NCBI GenBank assembly: GCA_937926975.1 | Contig: CALBCJ010000012.1 | Location: forward strand, 1 to 64,000 | Direction: 5' to 3' | DNA from: an uncultured Propionibacteriaceae bacterium | GTDB taxonomy: Bacteria > Actinomycetota > Actinomycetes > Propionibacteriales > Propionibacteriaceae | Length of the DNA stretch: 64,000 nt | Part shown: positions 34,211-41,911 of the stretch, piece by piece | Layout: each line of letters begins with the position of its first letter | Position numbering within the stretch: the first letter of the stretch is position 1 | Translations under genes and position numbers: made by a program | The notes under the pieces: model-generated | The model's input: the letters and a program-made list of their open reading frames with translations, nothing else | What the model was told of the DNA's origin: nothing | Database searches by the model: none

Positions 34211-34746
34211 TGGCGAGCCTGGTCCTGGTCGGGATCACGGCCTCGGGCACGAGTACCGTCGGGCAGCGGCTGGCCGTGCGGCTGGGACAGGCGTTCCTCG
34301 ACTGTGACGCGCTGATCGAGCAGCGCACTGGGCGGCTGCCGCGGGAGATTCTCGTCGACCGCGGCGAGGCCGGGCTGCACCAGCTGGAGGAGCAGACTGC
34401 GCTCGAGGCGCTGGGGGCCGACGGGGTGCTGGCTCTCAGCAGCGGTGCGGTGCTGTCGCCAGCCGTACGGGACGCGCTGCACACCAGCCCGGCGCCGGTG
34501 GTGTGGCTGGATGTCAGTGTGGCGGTCGCCACCCGCCGGCTGGGGATGGCGGTCCTTGGGCCGGCGCTGCTGGCCGAGGTGCGCCGCCGCCTCGACGCAC
34601 AGCTGGAGCAGCGGCGAGCCTGGTACCTGGCCGTCAGCGACCACGTGGTCGCGGTCGACCGGCGCTCGGTGGAGGAGATCACCACCGAGGTCCTGACGCT
34701 GCTAGCGGCCCCAGCGGGCCCTTCAGCCGGTCAGGAGCAGCAGTGA
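34210..34746 (+). CDS. aroK: Degenerate shikimate kinase-like protein, probably catalytically impaired
   Basis: By position and fold this is shikimate kinase: LVLVG strand, FLDCDALIEQRTGR (D31/D33), LEEQTALEAL, EQRRAWY. Key residues are altered. Walker A reads GITASGTS, with Thr14 where the catalytic Lys should be. The shikimate-binding Arg before the LEE segment is His57, the GGG motif is S77-S-G, and the lid RPLL reads GPALL, losing its Arg. The frame is intact at 178 residues and overlaps both neighbours, so it is translated but unlikely to bind ATP normally. It may be a regulatory or scaffold relic, with a second kinase elsewhere. Confidence 0.85.
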   Translation: MASLVLVGITASGTSTVGQRLAVRLGQAFLDCDALIEQRTGRLPREILVDRGEAGLHQLEEQTALEALGADGVLALSSGAVLSPAVRDALHTSPAPVVWLDVSVAVATRRLGMAVLGPALLAEVRRRLDAQLEQRRAWYLAVSDHVVAVDRRSVEEITTEVLTLLAAPAGPSAGQEQQ

Positions 34747-35816
34747 GCACGGTCCCGGTGAGGACGCAGCACCCGTACCTGGTGCATGTCGAGCGCGGGG
34801 CCCGGCACCGTCTGCCAGATCTGGTGGGGGGCCGCCGGGTGGCCCTGATCCACCCAGCGGCGATGCGCAACCCGGCCCTTGAGCTGGCGGCCAGGCTGCC
34901 GGAGGTCGTGCAGGTTGAGGTGCCCGACGGGGAGGCCGCCAAGACCGCCCAGGTCCTGGCGGAGTGCTGGGAGCAGCTGGCAGCCGCCCAGCTGACCCGC
35001 GACGACATCGTGGTCGGCTTTGGCGGCGGGTCGACCACCGACCTGGCGGGTTTTGTGGCGGCGACCCTGCTGCGCGGGGTCGCCTACCTCAGCCTGCCGA
35101 CCACCCTGCTCGCCATGGTGGACGCCGCGGTCGGCGGGAAGACCGGGATCAACCTAGCGGCCGGCAAGAACCTGGCCGGGGCCTTCTACGAGCCTGAGCA
35201 GGTGCTGTGCGACCTCGACCTGCTGCGCGGGCTGCCTGCGGCGGAGGTGGCCTCCGGGATGGCAGAGGTGGTCAAGGCTGGTCTGGTCGCCGACCCGGAG
35301 ATCACTCGGCTGGTAGGGCAGGACCCGGCCCAGGCCCTGGATGTCGGCTCTGACCTGCTGGTGGTGCTGGTCCGCCGGGCGGTCTGCACCAAGGCCGCGA
35401 TCGTGGCCGCAGACCTGCGGGAGCGGACCGGGGCGGGCCGTGACGTCGGGCGGGAGGCGCTGAACTACGGCCACACCCTGGGTCACGCGATCGAGAAGGT
35501 CGAGGGGTTCCGGCTGCGGCACGGGGAGGCGGTCAGCATCGGGATGGTCTTCGCGGCCGAGCTGGCCCAAGGGCTGGGTCTGCTTGACGCCGCGGTGGTG
35601 ACCCAGCACCGCGACCTGCTGCGAGGGGTCGGGCTTCCCACCGGCTACGGCGGCGCTTCGTTCACCGAGCTGCGCCAGGCGATGGCGGTCGACAAGAAGG
35701 CCCGCGGGAACGAGCTGCGGTTCGTCCTCTTGGAGGGGCTGGGCCGCCCGGTGGTGGTCAGCGCTCCGCCGGAGCCGGCTCTGGAACGGGCCTACCAGGC
35801 GATTCAGGAGCTGTAG
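34743..35816 (+). CDS. aroB: 3-dehydroquinate synthase
   Basis: Cyclises DAHP to 3-dehydroquinate, using NAD and a divalent metal. The 357-residue protein has VVGFGGGSTTDLAGFVA (NAD binding), LPTTLLAMVDAAVGGKTGIN, MAEVVKAG, and metal ligands in ALNYGHTLGHAIE and LRHGEAVSIGM. GTG start overlaps the aroK-like stop (GTGA). Last gene of the mltG-aroE-aroC-aroK-aroB run; aroQ is not in the window. Confidence 0.97.
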   Translation: MSTVPVRTQHPYLVHVERGARHRLPDLVGGRRVALIHPAAMRNPALELAARLPEVVQVEVPDGEAAKTAQVLAECWEQLAAAQLTRDDIVVGFGGGSTTDLAGFVAATLLRGVAYLSLPTTLLAMVDAAVGGKTGINLAAGKNLAGAFYEPEQVLCDLDLLRGLPAAEVASGMAEVVKAGLVADPEITRLVGQDPAQALDVGSDLLVVLVRRAVCTKAAIVAADLRERTGAGRDVGREALNYGHTLGHAIEKVEGFRLRHGEAVSIGMVFAAELAQGLGLLDAAVVTQHRDLLRGVGLPTGYGGASFTELRQAMAVDKKARGNELRFVLLEGLGRPVVVSAPPEPALERAYQAIQEL

Positions 35817-35850
35817 GCGGGTCACGGCAGCGGGCTGGAGCGCTCGCCGA

Positions 35851-35873
35851 CCACCGGCTGTCGCGCCGGTTGG
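35851..35873 (+). terminator. Possible aroB terminator hairpin
   Basis: Arms ccaccgg / ccggttgg (one bulged T) with an 8-nt loop, 34 bp after the aroB stop. Weak but the only structure close to the operon end. Confidence 0.3.
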
Positions 35874-36090
35874 CCAGCGGTGAGGGCGTTCCACCTGCCA
35901 GCGTCCAGATGAGGTCCGGTCGTGGCTGCGTGAGCAGCCCAGCGGCTGCACAGCGATGAAGCGCCAGCCGGCTTTCGACGGCCGTGACCGCCGTCTGGTC
36001 GGCCAGCACGGGGCTCTCAGAGCTCCCGCAGGGCTCGTTGCGCCAGGGCGGGAGCGGCTGCGCCAAGGCCAGCCACGAGCAGCCGGTGAG

Positions 36091-36115
36091 AGGTTTCTTA
36101 TCCCTCATAAAACCT
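36091..36115. promoter_or_regulatory. AT-rich inverted repeat upstream of tandem GH16 genes
   Basis: aggtttcttat / ataaaacct forms an imperfect inverted repeat (arms pair except for a 2-base bulge) around ccctc. It is markedly AT-rich for the region and lies about 105 bp before the GH16 start. It may be an operator for the exopolysaccharide locus; no regulator can be assigned. Confidence 0.35.
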
Positions 36116-36218
36116 GCTCTGACCACGGCTGATGCCTACCGTGAAGGCGTCGAAGGAAGACCACTCGTCCACTCGGCTGCCGCACTCGGGCAGCGAGATC
36201 CCCTGGGAAGAGACCATC

Positions 36219-37418
36219 ATGCTGAAGTGCTGTCGCGCGCCCTGGCGCGCCCTGGTTCTGGCCCCGGCTGTCGTGGCTGGCCTGGTCGGTGTCGCCTCTC
36301 CGGCGTCGTCGGTCAGCTCAGTACCGCTGGCCACTCCTGCCGCCACCGCCGTGGCGTACCCGCAGGGCACGGCTGCCCGCAGCGTCGAGGAGGTAGCCAA
36401 CCGGGCCGGTCAGGGGCGCCCAGCAGTCAGCACCGGTACCGTCGAGCCGGTGACGACGAGTGCGGCCGGCTCTTCCGCTGCTGCGGCGAGCCCGGCCCCG
36501 ACGGGGGCCGGGACCCCCACCAGCCCGGCCACCACGGCCTCCGGGCCGGTGCGCGGCGACTCCAGCACGAACGCTCCCGAGCCGGGTCCTCAGGCGGCTG
36601 CTGCCTCCTCGGCGCCGCAGCCCTTTGTCACCTCCGGTGCTGGTCTGCGGGCCGGGAAGGAGCTAGTCGACCAGCAGCCCTTGCCGGTGGTCGAGCAGCA
36701 GCCGGCTGAACCGGTCCCGCCGGTGGCCGGGAGCTGGCGACTGGTGTACGCGGACGAGTTCAACGGGTCCAGCCTGGACCCCGCAGTCTGGATGAAGCTG
36801 CGAGGGCTGGGGGAGGGCTACCGCTGGCCGTACAACGTCGACATTGACGGCTCGGCCTTCGATCCCGGGTACACGAGCGTCGAGAACGGCTCGCTGCGCG
36901 TGCGCTGGGCCCCCGAGCCGATCACCGACGGCGGGGTCCGGTTCCCCTACACCGCCGGCGTGGCGACCACCGCGACCGGGTTCAGCTTTCAGCACGGCGT
37001 GATTGAGGCCCGAATCTGGCTGCCCCGGGCAGCGGGGATCACGCCGGCCTTCTGGCTCCTTCCGACTCCGGTCGACTCCACCTGGCCTCCCGAGGTGGAC
37101 ATCGCCGAGTTCTCGACTACCAGCCAGGGGCGGGTGGACGCGCACTTCAACATCCACTACCGCCAGGGCTCCGAGCTCGGTCAGATCCCCGGGTTTCCTA
37201 CCTATGGAAAGGACCTGGGGGGGTCCTGGCACACCTACACGCTCGACTGGCGGCCCAACAGCATGACCATGCTGCTGGACGGAAAGGTGGCCTACCGCTA
37301 CACCGGCCCAGGGATTCCGCAGCGGCCGATGTACATCCTCTTCTCAGGTGGCGTGCAGCGGGGCGCCCAGCCGGGTCCCGGCCACATGCTCGTCGACTAC
37401 GTGCGAGTCTGGCAGTAG
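36219..37418 (+). CDS. Secreted GH16-family glycoside hydrolase (first of a tandem pair)
   Basis: The 399-residue exported protein has a signal peptide (about 1-30, LVLAPAVVAGLVGVA), a ~130-residue linker rich in Ala, Ser, Thr and Pro, and a GH16 domain (~165-399). The domain carries the catalytic triad E292-V-D294-I-A-E297 intact and closes with MLVDYVRVWQ. The ribosome site GGGAAGAG precedes ATG 36219. It is most like the next gene and the one at 46.0 kb; all three bracket glycosyltransferase genes, suggesting a role in trimming or releasing an exported polysaccharide. Substrate unknown. Confidence 0.88.
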   Translation: MLKCCRAPWRALVLAPAVVAGLVGVASPASSVSSVPLATPAATAVAYPQGTAARSVEEVANRAGQGRPAVSTGTVEPVTTSAAGSSAAAASPAPTGAGTPTSPATTASGPVRGDSSTNAPEPGPQAAAASSAPQPFVTSGAGLRAGKELVDQQPLPVVEQQPAEPVPPVAGSWRLVYADEFNGSSLDPAVWMKLRGLGEGYRWPYNVDIDGSAFDPGYTSVENGSLRVRWAPEPITDGGVRFPYTAGVATTATGFSFQHGVIEARIWLPRAAGITPAFWLLPTPVDSTWPPEVDIAEFSTTSQGRVDAHFNIHYRQGSELGQIPGFPTYGKDLGGSWHTYTLDWRPNSMTMLLDGKVAYRYTGPGIPQRPMYILFSGGVQRGAQPGPGHMLVDYVRVWQ

Positions 37419-37515
37419 ATAGTCCGGCGGGCCACGGAGTGTCTGACTTCCTGAGGATGCTCAGGACACGTTAAGGTAACTGCAGTCGTTGACCCGCAAA
37501 CCGGAAGGGCTGCAC

Positions 37516-38649
37516 GTGAGACCACTCAAGCTAGGGCTGCTGGGCGTTGCCATGGCCACGGCGGTCGGACTCGTTCTACCGACCGGCCATGAGGCGGGGA
37601 TTGGTGTTCCCGCCCCCCGAACAATCGATCCGGCTGCCTCTTCCTGGCTGCCTTCGCCGACCGAGCTGCCGGAGGCGCAGCTGGAGGCCGTGACCGTGGA
37701 GGCCAGTGGCTCCCTGTCTCGGTCGGCCTCGGCGTCGGCCACCAGGTCGCGCTCTCGGTCTGCCACGGCTCGGCAGACCGCCGCCACGGCTCAGGCCGCC
37801 GCTACTCAGGCCGCTACGGCTCAGGCCGGCACGGCTCAGGCCGCCCCCGGCACCAGCCCGGCGGGCACGGTCGCTGCCGCCGGGGACAGCCCGAGCAGGC
37901 AGAGCCGAAGCACCACCGAGGCCCGCACCAGTGAGGCGGGAGCCCCGCTGCCCGGCAACTGGAAGGTGGCCTTCTTCGAGGACTTCAACGCCGACCTCAA
38001 CCCCGAGGTCTGGGCCAAGCTGCGCGGGGCCGGGGACGGCACCTATGCCGCCCCCTACTCAGTGAGCTATGACGCCTACGCCTACAAGGAGTCCTACACC
38101 ACCGTCGAGAACGGCAACCTGAGGCTGCGCTGGGCCCCCGACCCGGTGACCGACGGCGGGCACCACTTCCCGTACACGGCCGCGGTGGCCACCACGGCGA
38201 ACGGGTACCACTTCAAGTACGGGATCGTCGAGGCCAGGATCTGGCTCCCGAGCGACGGTCCGGGCCTGTGGCCCTGCTTCTGGCTGCTGCCGTACCCGGT
38301 GGACTCGGCCTGGCCGCCGGAGATCGACATCGCAGAGTTCGACTACAACAACAACACCGTGACCGGCCACGGCAACGTGCACTACCTGCGTGACGGGCAG
38401 AAGAAGGACATCCCGGGCTTCCCGCCGTACGCCCCGAACGTCGGTGGGCAGTGGCACACGTACGGTGTCCGCTGGGCCCCGGACCGGCTCGAGTTCATGC
38501 TCGACGGCAAGGTGGCATACACTTACACCGGCGACGGGATCCCCCAGCAGGACATGTACATCGTGCTGTCGACCGGGGTCCTGCGCGGGTACAACCCGGG
38601 CGCTAACCACATGCTGGTCGACTACGTGCGCGTCTGGCAGGAGGCCTGA
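37516..38649 (+). CDS. Secreted GH16-family glycoside hydrolase (second of a tandem pair)
   Basis: The 377-residue protein has a signal peptide (LKLGLLGVAMATAVGLVL), a low-complexity linker (~55-145) including a TAQAAATQAATAQAG-type run and an RSRSRSAT segment, and a GH16 domain with E269-I-D271-I-A-E274 and final MLVDYVRVWQ. The GTG at 37516 has GGAAGGG six bases upstream and is preferred to TTG 37489. Strong similarity in domain order and motifs to the upstream gene points to tandem duplication. Confidence 0.88.
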   Translation: MRPLKLGLLGVAMATAVGLVLPTGHEAGIGVPAPRTIDPAASSWLPSPTELPEAQLEAVTVEASGSLSRSASASATRSRSRSATARQTAATAQAAATQAATAQAGTAQAAPGTSPAGTVAAAGDSPSRQSRSTTEARTSEAGAPLPGNWKVAFFEDFNADLNPEVWAKLRGAGDGTYAAPYSVSYDAYAYKESYTTVENGNLRLRWAPDPVTDGGHHFPYTAAVATTANGYHFKYGIVEARIWLPSDGPGLWPCFWLLPYPVDSAWPPEIDIAEFDYNNNTVTGHGNVHYLRDGQKKDIPGFPPYAPNVGGQWHTYGVRWAPDRLEFMLDGKVAYTYTGDGIPQQDMYIVLSTGVLRGYNPGANHMLVDYVRVWQEA

Positions 38650-39123
38650 GCACAGGTCTGAGGAGCCGGTCAGCGCCGGCAGCAGAGGACAACCACACGA
38701 TCAAGGCCCGGCCACTGCCTGGGGCCTGGCGGAGGAGAACCCCGTCGGCTCAAGGTACGCCGGGCCTTGTCGACTCTGGCCACGCCGGGACCGGCACCAC
38801 TAGGGCTTCGGCTCACTCACGCAGGACGGAGGACGAGGCCCGGTCCGCTGGACGCGGGTGGGCCCGCTCGGCCGCGTCAGTGGTCGGCGACCGGTGGCAC
38901 CATGACCAGCCCGAGCCGAACGAGGACGAGTCCAGCCGTCAGTGAGCACCCAGGGGTCGGGCGGTCGGTGCAGCCCGAACGAGCCAGCCGCGAGGCGGCA
39001 CGTTAGACAGAGGTACGGTCGCGGCAGCCTCGGAGCCTGTCGTGCTGGCCCGTCACCGGAGCTGGGCAGCGCTCCTCAGGGCCACGAAGGTGAGCAGGGT
39101 CACCGCCGGCACGATCCCGGTGC
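38650..39123. other. Intergenic region between convergent GH16 and flippase genes
   Basis: About 470 bp without a convincing gene. It contains the long inverted repeat listed separately. Short open frames lack ribosome sites or family motifs. Confidence 0.6.
38702..38769. repeat. Perfect 11-bp inverted repeat with 46-nt spacer
   Basis: caaggcccggc (38702-38712) and gccgggccttg (38759-38769) are exact reverse complements. It lies 50 bp after the second GH16 gene. Possible roles are a terminator-like long hairpin or ends of a small decayed element; nothing coding lies between the arms. Confidence 0.5.
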
Positions 39124-40566
39124 TCAGGGATGGCTCAGGAAGGGCAGCGGCCCAGTCCCGCGCTGCAGTCCTCGCATCGCCAGGAAGAACGGCAGGAGGC
39201 ACAGGGCCGAGAAGGCGAACCGGCCCACAAGCCACCCGCCGTGCTGCGGCACCAGCAGGGACGCGGCCGAGACCGCGCAGGCGAGGGCTACGAAGCCGAG
39301 CGAGGTCAGTGAGGAGCGGTGGAAGCCGAGCGTGCGGTGGACCGCGAGCCGCTGCACCCAGGCCTGGGCAGCAATCGCCACCGTGGTGGCGGCGGCAGCA
39401 CCCACCAGCCCGAACCGTCCGATCAGGGCGACCGTCGCCACCATCTTCACGACCGCTGCCACAGCGGCCCCGATCGCGATCGGGCGGGAGCGGCGGGTGG
39501 TCACCAGCACCTGGGAGGTGGCGCCGCTGGCCGCTACGGGCAGCGCCGCCAGACCGACCACGAAGACCACAGCGACCAGGGTCTCGGGACCGTATGAGGC
39601 CGGCGCGAAGACTCGCAGCAGCACCGGGGCCGAGACCGTGATTCCGATCAGGGCCCAGCCCACCAGCCAGAACACCCCGTCGCGGGAGTCGGCAATGACC
39701 CGCCAGCGCTCCTCGGACGAGACAATCGACTTGAGCCGCGGCAGCCAGGCCCGGGTGGTGAAGGCGAGCATCAGTGACAGCACGTTCCCGACGGTGTAGG
39801 CGACCTGGTAGCGGGCCACCTGCTCCGGGCCGAGGACTCGCTGCACCACAAACCGGTCCCCGGCAGAGAGAACAAACTGCGCTACACCGGCCAGCATGAG
39901 GGGTACCCCCAGCCGCAGCCCGGCCTCAATCGTGGCCCGGTCGGTGAGCCCGCCGGGGCGGGGCCGGGTCCAGACTATGCCCAGCAGGAGAGCCAGCGTG
40001 TTGCCGATCACCCCGCCCAGGGCGTAGACGACGGCGGTACGCTCCACCACCAGCAGCAGGCCGATTCCGAGCAGCTGGCTGCCGACGGTGTTGATCAGGG
40101 AGACCGTCGCGAAGCGGGCCAGGCGGTCCTCGGCCTGCAGCATTGCCAGGGTCAGCAGGGCCGCCCCGCCGGGAGCAGTCCACAGCAGCGCCACCAGGAC
40201 CAGCTCGTCGGTGCTGGGAAAGCCGAGGGCCGGCGACCACAGCGGTGAGGTGATGGCGCACAGACCCACCACCAGGAAGGTCAGCACCATCCCGGCAGCC
40301 ACCAGGCCGCGGGCCCGAGAAGGGTCGGCGTCCTCGACCCGCTGCATCTCGACCGCACTGTCCAGCCCGAACAAGGCGACCGTGATCAGCAGCTGGTAGA
40401 GCGCGATCGCCGCAGCCAGACCGCCGAACTGGTCCTGCGGCAGGACCCGGGTCAGGATCGGCGAGACCACGGTCGCGACGACCATCTGCATTGACCAGAC
40501 GAGGACGTAGATCATTCCCCGCCCGAAGAGGTCCCCGCTGCGGCCGCGCTCCTCAGCCTCGCTCAT
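39124..40566 (-). CDS. Polysaccharide flippase (Wzx/MOP-superfamily membrane protein)
   Basis: A 480-residue integral membrane protein with about 12-14 hydrophobic segments spread over the whole length and the N-terminal pattern GMIYVLVWSMQMVVATVVSPILTR seen in O-antigen/exopolysaccharide flippases. These move undecaprenyl-linked repeat units to the outer face of the membrane. The ATG start overlaps the stop of the upstream glycosyltransferase (ATGA), so it is the last gene of a four-gene minus-strand operon. Confidence 0.85.
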   Translation of the reverse strand: MSEAEERGRSGDLFGRGMIYVLVWSMQMVVATVVSPILTRVLPQDQFGGLAAAIALYQLLITVALFGLDSAVEMQRVEDADPSRARGLVAAGMVLTFLVVGLCAITSPLWSPALGFPSTDELVLVALLWTAPGGAALLTLAMLQAEDRLARFATVSLINTVGSQLLGIGLLLVVERTAVVYALGGVIGNTLALLLGIVWTRPRPGGLTDRATIEAGLRLGVPLMLAGVAQFVLSAGDRFVVQRVLGPEQVARYQVAYTVGNVLSLMLAFTTRAWLPRLKSIVSSEERWRVIADSRDGVFWLVGWALIGITVSAPVLLRVFAPASYGPETLVAVVFVVGLAALPVAASGATSQVLVTTRRSRPIAIGAAVAAVVKMVATVALIGRFGLVGAAAATTVAIAAQAWVQRLAVHRTLGFHRSSLTSLGFVALACAVSAASLLVPQHGGWLVGRFAFSALCLLPFFLAMRGLQRGTGPLPFLSHP

Positions 40567-41852
40567 CGCGGACTCGTCACAGCCGACAGCGGACTGCGAC
40601 GGTTGCCGGACCGGCGGCTGCGCCAGTACGCGGCCGGGCCCTGCAGGACAGCGCGGGTCTCCAGACGCCCCAGCTCTGCGACGTACGCGGGTGGCAGACC
40701 GTGGTCAAGACTCGCCGAGCGGGCACTGACCGAGCCCCGGCGTACGGCGGCCAGCCGGCGTAGCCCTACCGCGGCCCGCCGGGCCGCCAGGGCGGCGGTG
40801 GCCGGCGTGGTGGCGATCTTGGTCAGCCAGGCCCCCAGGCCCCGCCCGTAGCCGCGAGCCTGCTGCGTGAGGGCCTGCTGGTCGTCGCGGTGCCGGTGCC
40901 AGACCAGGGCCGAGGGCTCCACCACCAGCGCCCACCCGGCCAGGATGACCCGGACGAACATGTCCAGGTCCTCACCACCGCCGGTCGGGGTACCGACTCC
41001 GAGCGCCTCGTCGAAGCCACCGAGCTGGAAGATGGTCGCCCGGCGCAGCGCGAAGTTGGCGCCGGTGCCGTACTCGCCGACCTGGAACGGGAACAGCGGC
41101 GTCCCGGCCGGGGGGTCGGCCAGGCTGAAGACCTGCCGGCCAACCGCGTCAGACCAGGTCACCCGCTGGTCGAAGAAGGCCTGGGTCGGGGTCCGCAGCT
41201 CCCCGGACGGCACCAGCCCGCTGACACACCCGACCGCCGGCGCCAGCTCGAAGGCAGCCACTAGCCGGGTCAGCCAGTCCGGGTCGACCAGCACATCGTC
41301 GTCGGTGAAGGCCACGATCTCGCCACGGGCCGCCAGGACACCGGTGTTGCGGGCCCGGGCCAGTCCCGGCACCGCTTCCAGAACCCGGCGGACCCGAGGA
41401 TCGTCGACGCTGGCCAGGTAGCGCTCGGTGGCGTCGTCGCTGGGGGCGTTGTCGACCACGACCAGCTCCCAGCGGGGGTAGTCCAGGGCCAGCAGCGAGG
41501 CCAGGGCGGCGGCCAGCATCTGGGGCCGGTCCTTGGTGCACAGCACCACCGTCACCAGCGGCTGGCTCGCTGCCGGGGGAAGAGGGTCTCCCGCCCCGAG
41601 CTGGTCGGCCGCCGCGGCCAGGTCGGGGGCGTTCAGGCGCCCGTTCTGCACCGGCAGGGTGACAAAGCCGCGGACCCGCCCGGCGTGGCGGACCAGCAGC
41701 CGGGCACTGGACTCGCCCTCCCAGCCGTCCAGGAGCACCTGTCCGGCCCGGGGCAGGTCAGCACTGTCGACGTGCCCCACCCAGCACGCTCCGGGCCACG
41801 TCACCGGTCCGCTGCTGGGCATCGGCCTGGTCAGCACGAGCTGGTCTGGCAC
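40563..41852 (-). CDS. Family 2 glycosyltransferase
   Basis: A 429-residue GT-A fold transferase. An N-terminal ~100-residue extension precedes the GT2 core: LVTVVLCTKDRPQMLAAAL, LVVVDNAPSDDAT, FTDDDVLVDPDWL (metal-binding DDD), then GGFDEALGVGTPTGGGEDLD (acceptor/catalytic region). Amphipathic helices near the C-terminus may touch the membrane. GTG 41852 is chosen because AGGAGG lies seven bases before it. It likely adds one sugar to the lipid-linked repeat. Confidence 0.87.
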   Translation of the reverse strand: MPDQLVLTRPMPSSGPVTWPGACWVGHVDSADLPRAGQVLLDGWEGESSARLLVRHAGRVRGFVTLPVQNGRLNAPDLAAAADQLGAGDPLPPAASQPLVTVVLCTKDRPQMLAAALASLLALDYPRWELVVVDNAPSDDATERYLASVDDPRVRRVLEAVPGLARARNTGVLAARGEIVAFTDDDVLVDPDWLTRLVAAFELAPAVGCVSGLVPSGELRTPTQAFFDQRVTWSDAVGRQVFSLADPPAGTPLFPFQVGEYGTGANFALRRATIFQLGGFDEALGVGTPTGGGEDLDMFVRVILAGWALVVEPSALVWHRHRDDQQALTQQARGYGRGLGAWLTKIATTPATAALAARRAAVGLRRLAAVRRGSVSARSASLDHGLPPAYVAELGRLETRAVLQGPAAYWRSRRSGNRRSPLSAVTSPR

Positions 41853-41911
41853 CTGTCGCCTCCTGTTCTGCAAGTCACGCCTGCTCTGTCCTGCACCACC
41901 GAGTCCGCGGT

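Larger units (their letters stand above)
35817..36218. other. Intergenic region between aroB and the GH16 locus
   Basis: About 400 bp with no convincing gene; open frames here are GC-driven. It holds a possible aroB terminator and an AT-rich inverted repeat listed separately. An in-frame ATG at 36132 could lengthen the downstream GH16 protein, but a signal peptide follows the ATG at 36219, so the upstream part is better read as leader. Confidence 0.6.

Noticed and set aside
39053..39235. Short minus-strand frame ending in a hydrophobic stretch just past the flippase stop
   Set aside because: It could hint at a frameshifted flippase end, but the flippase already has a normal length and helix count, and the segment has no recognisable family.
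38942..39799. A 285-codon plus-strand frame in the gap before the flippase
   Set aside because: Most of it is antisense to the flippase, and the translation is Thr/Ala/Arg-rich without motifs or ribosome site.
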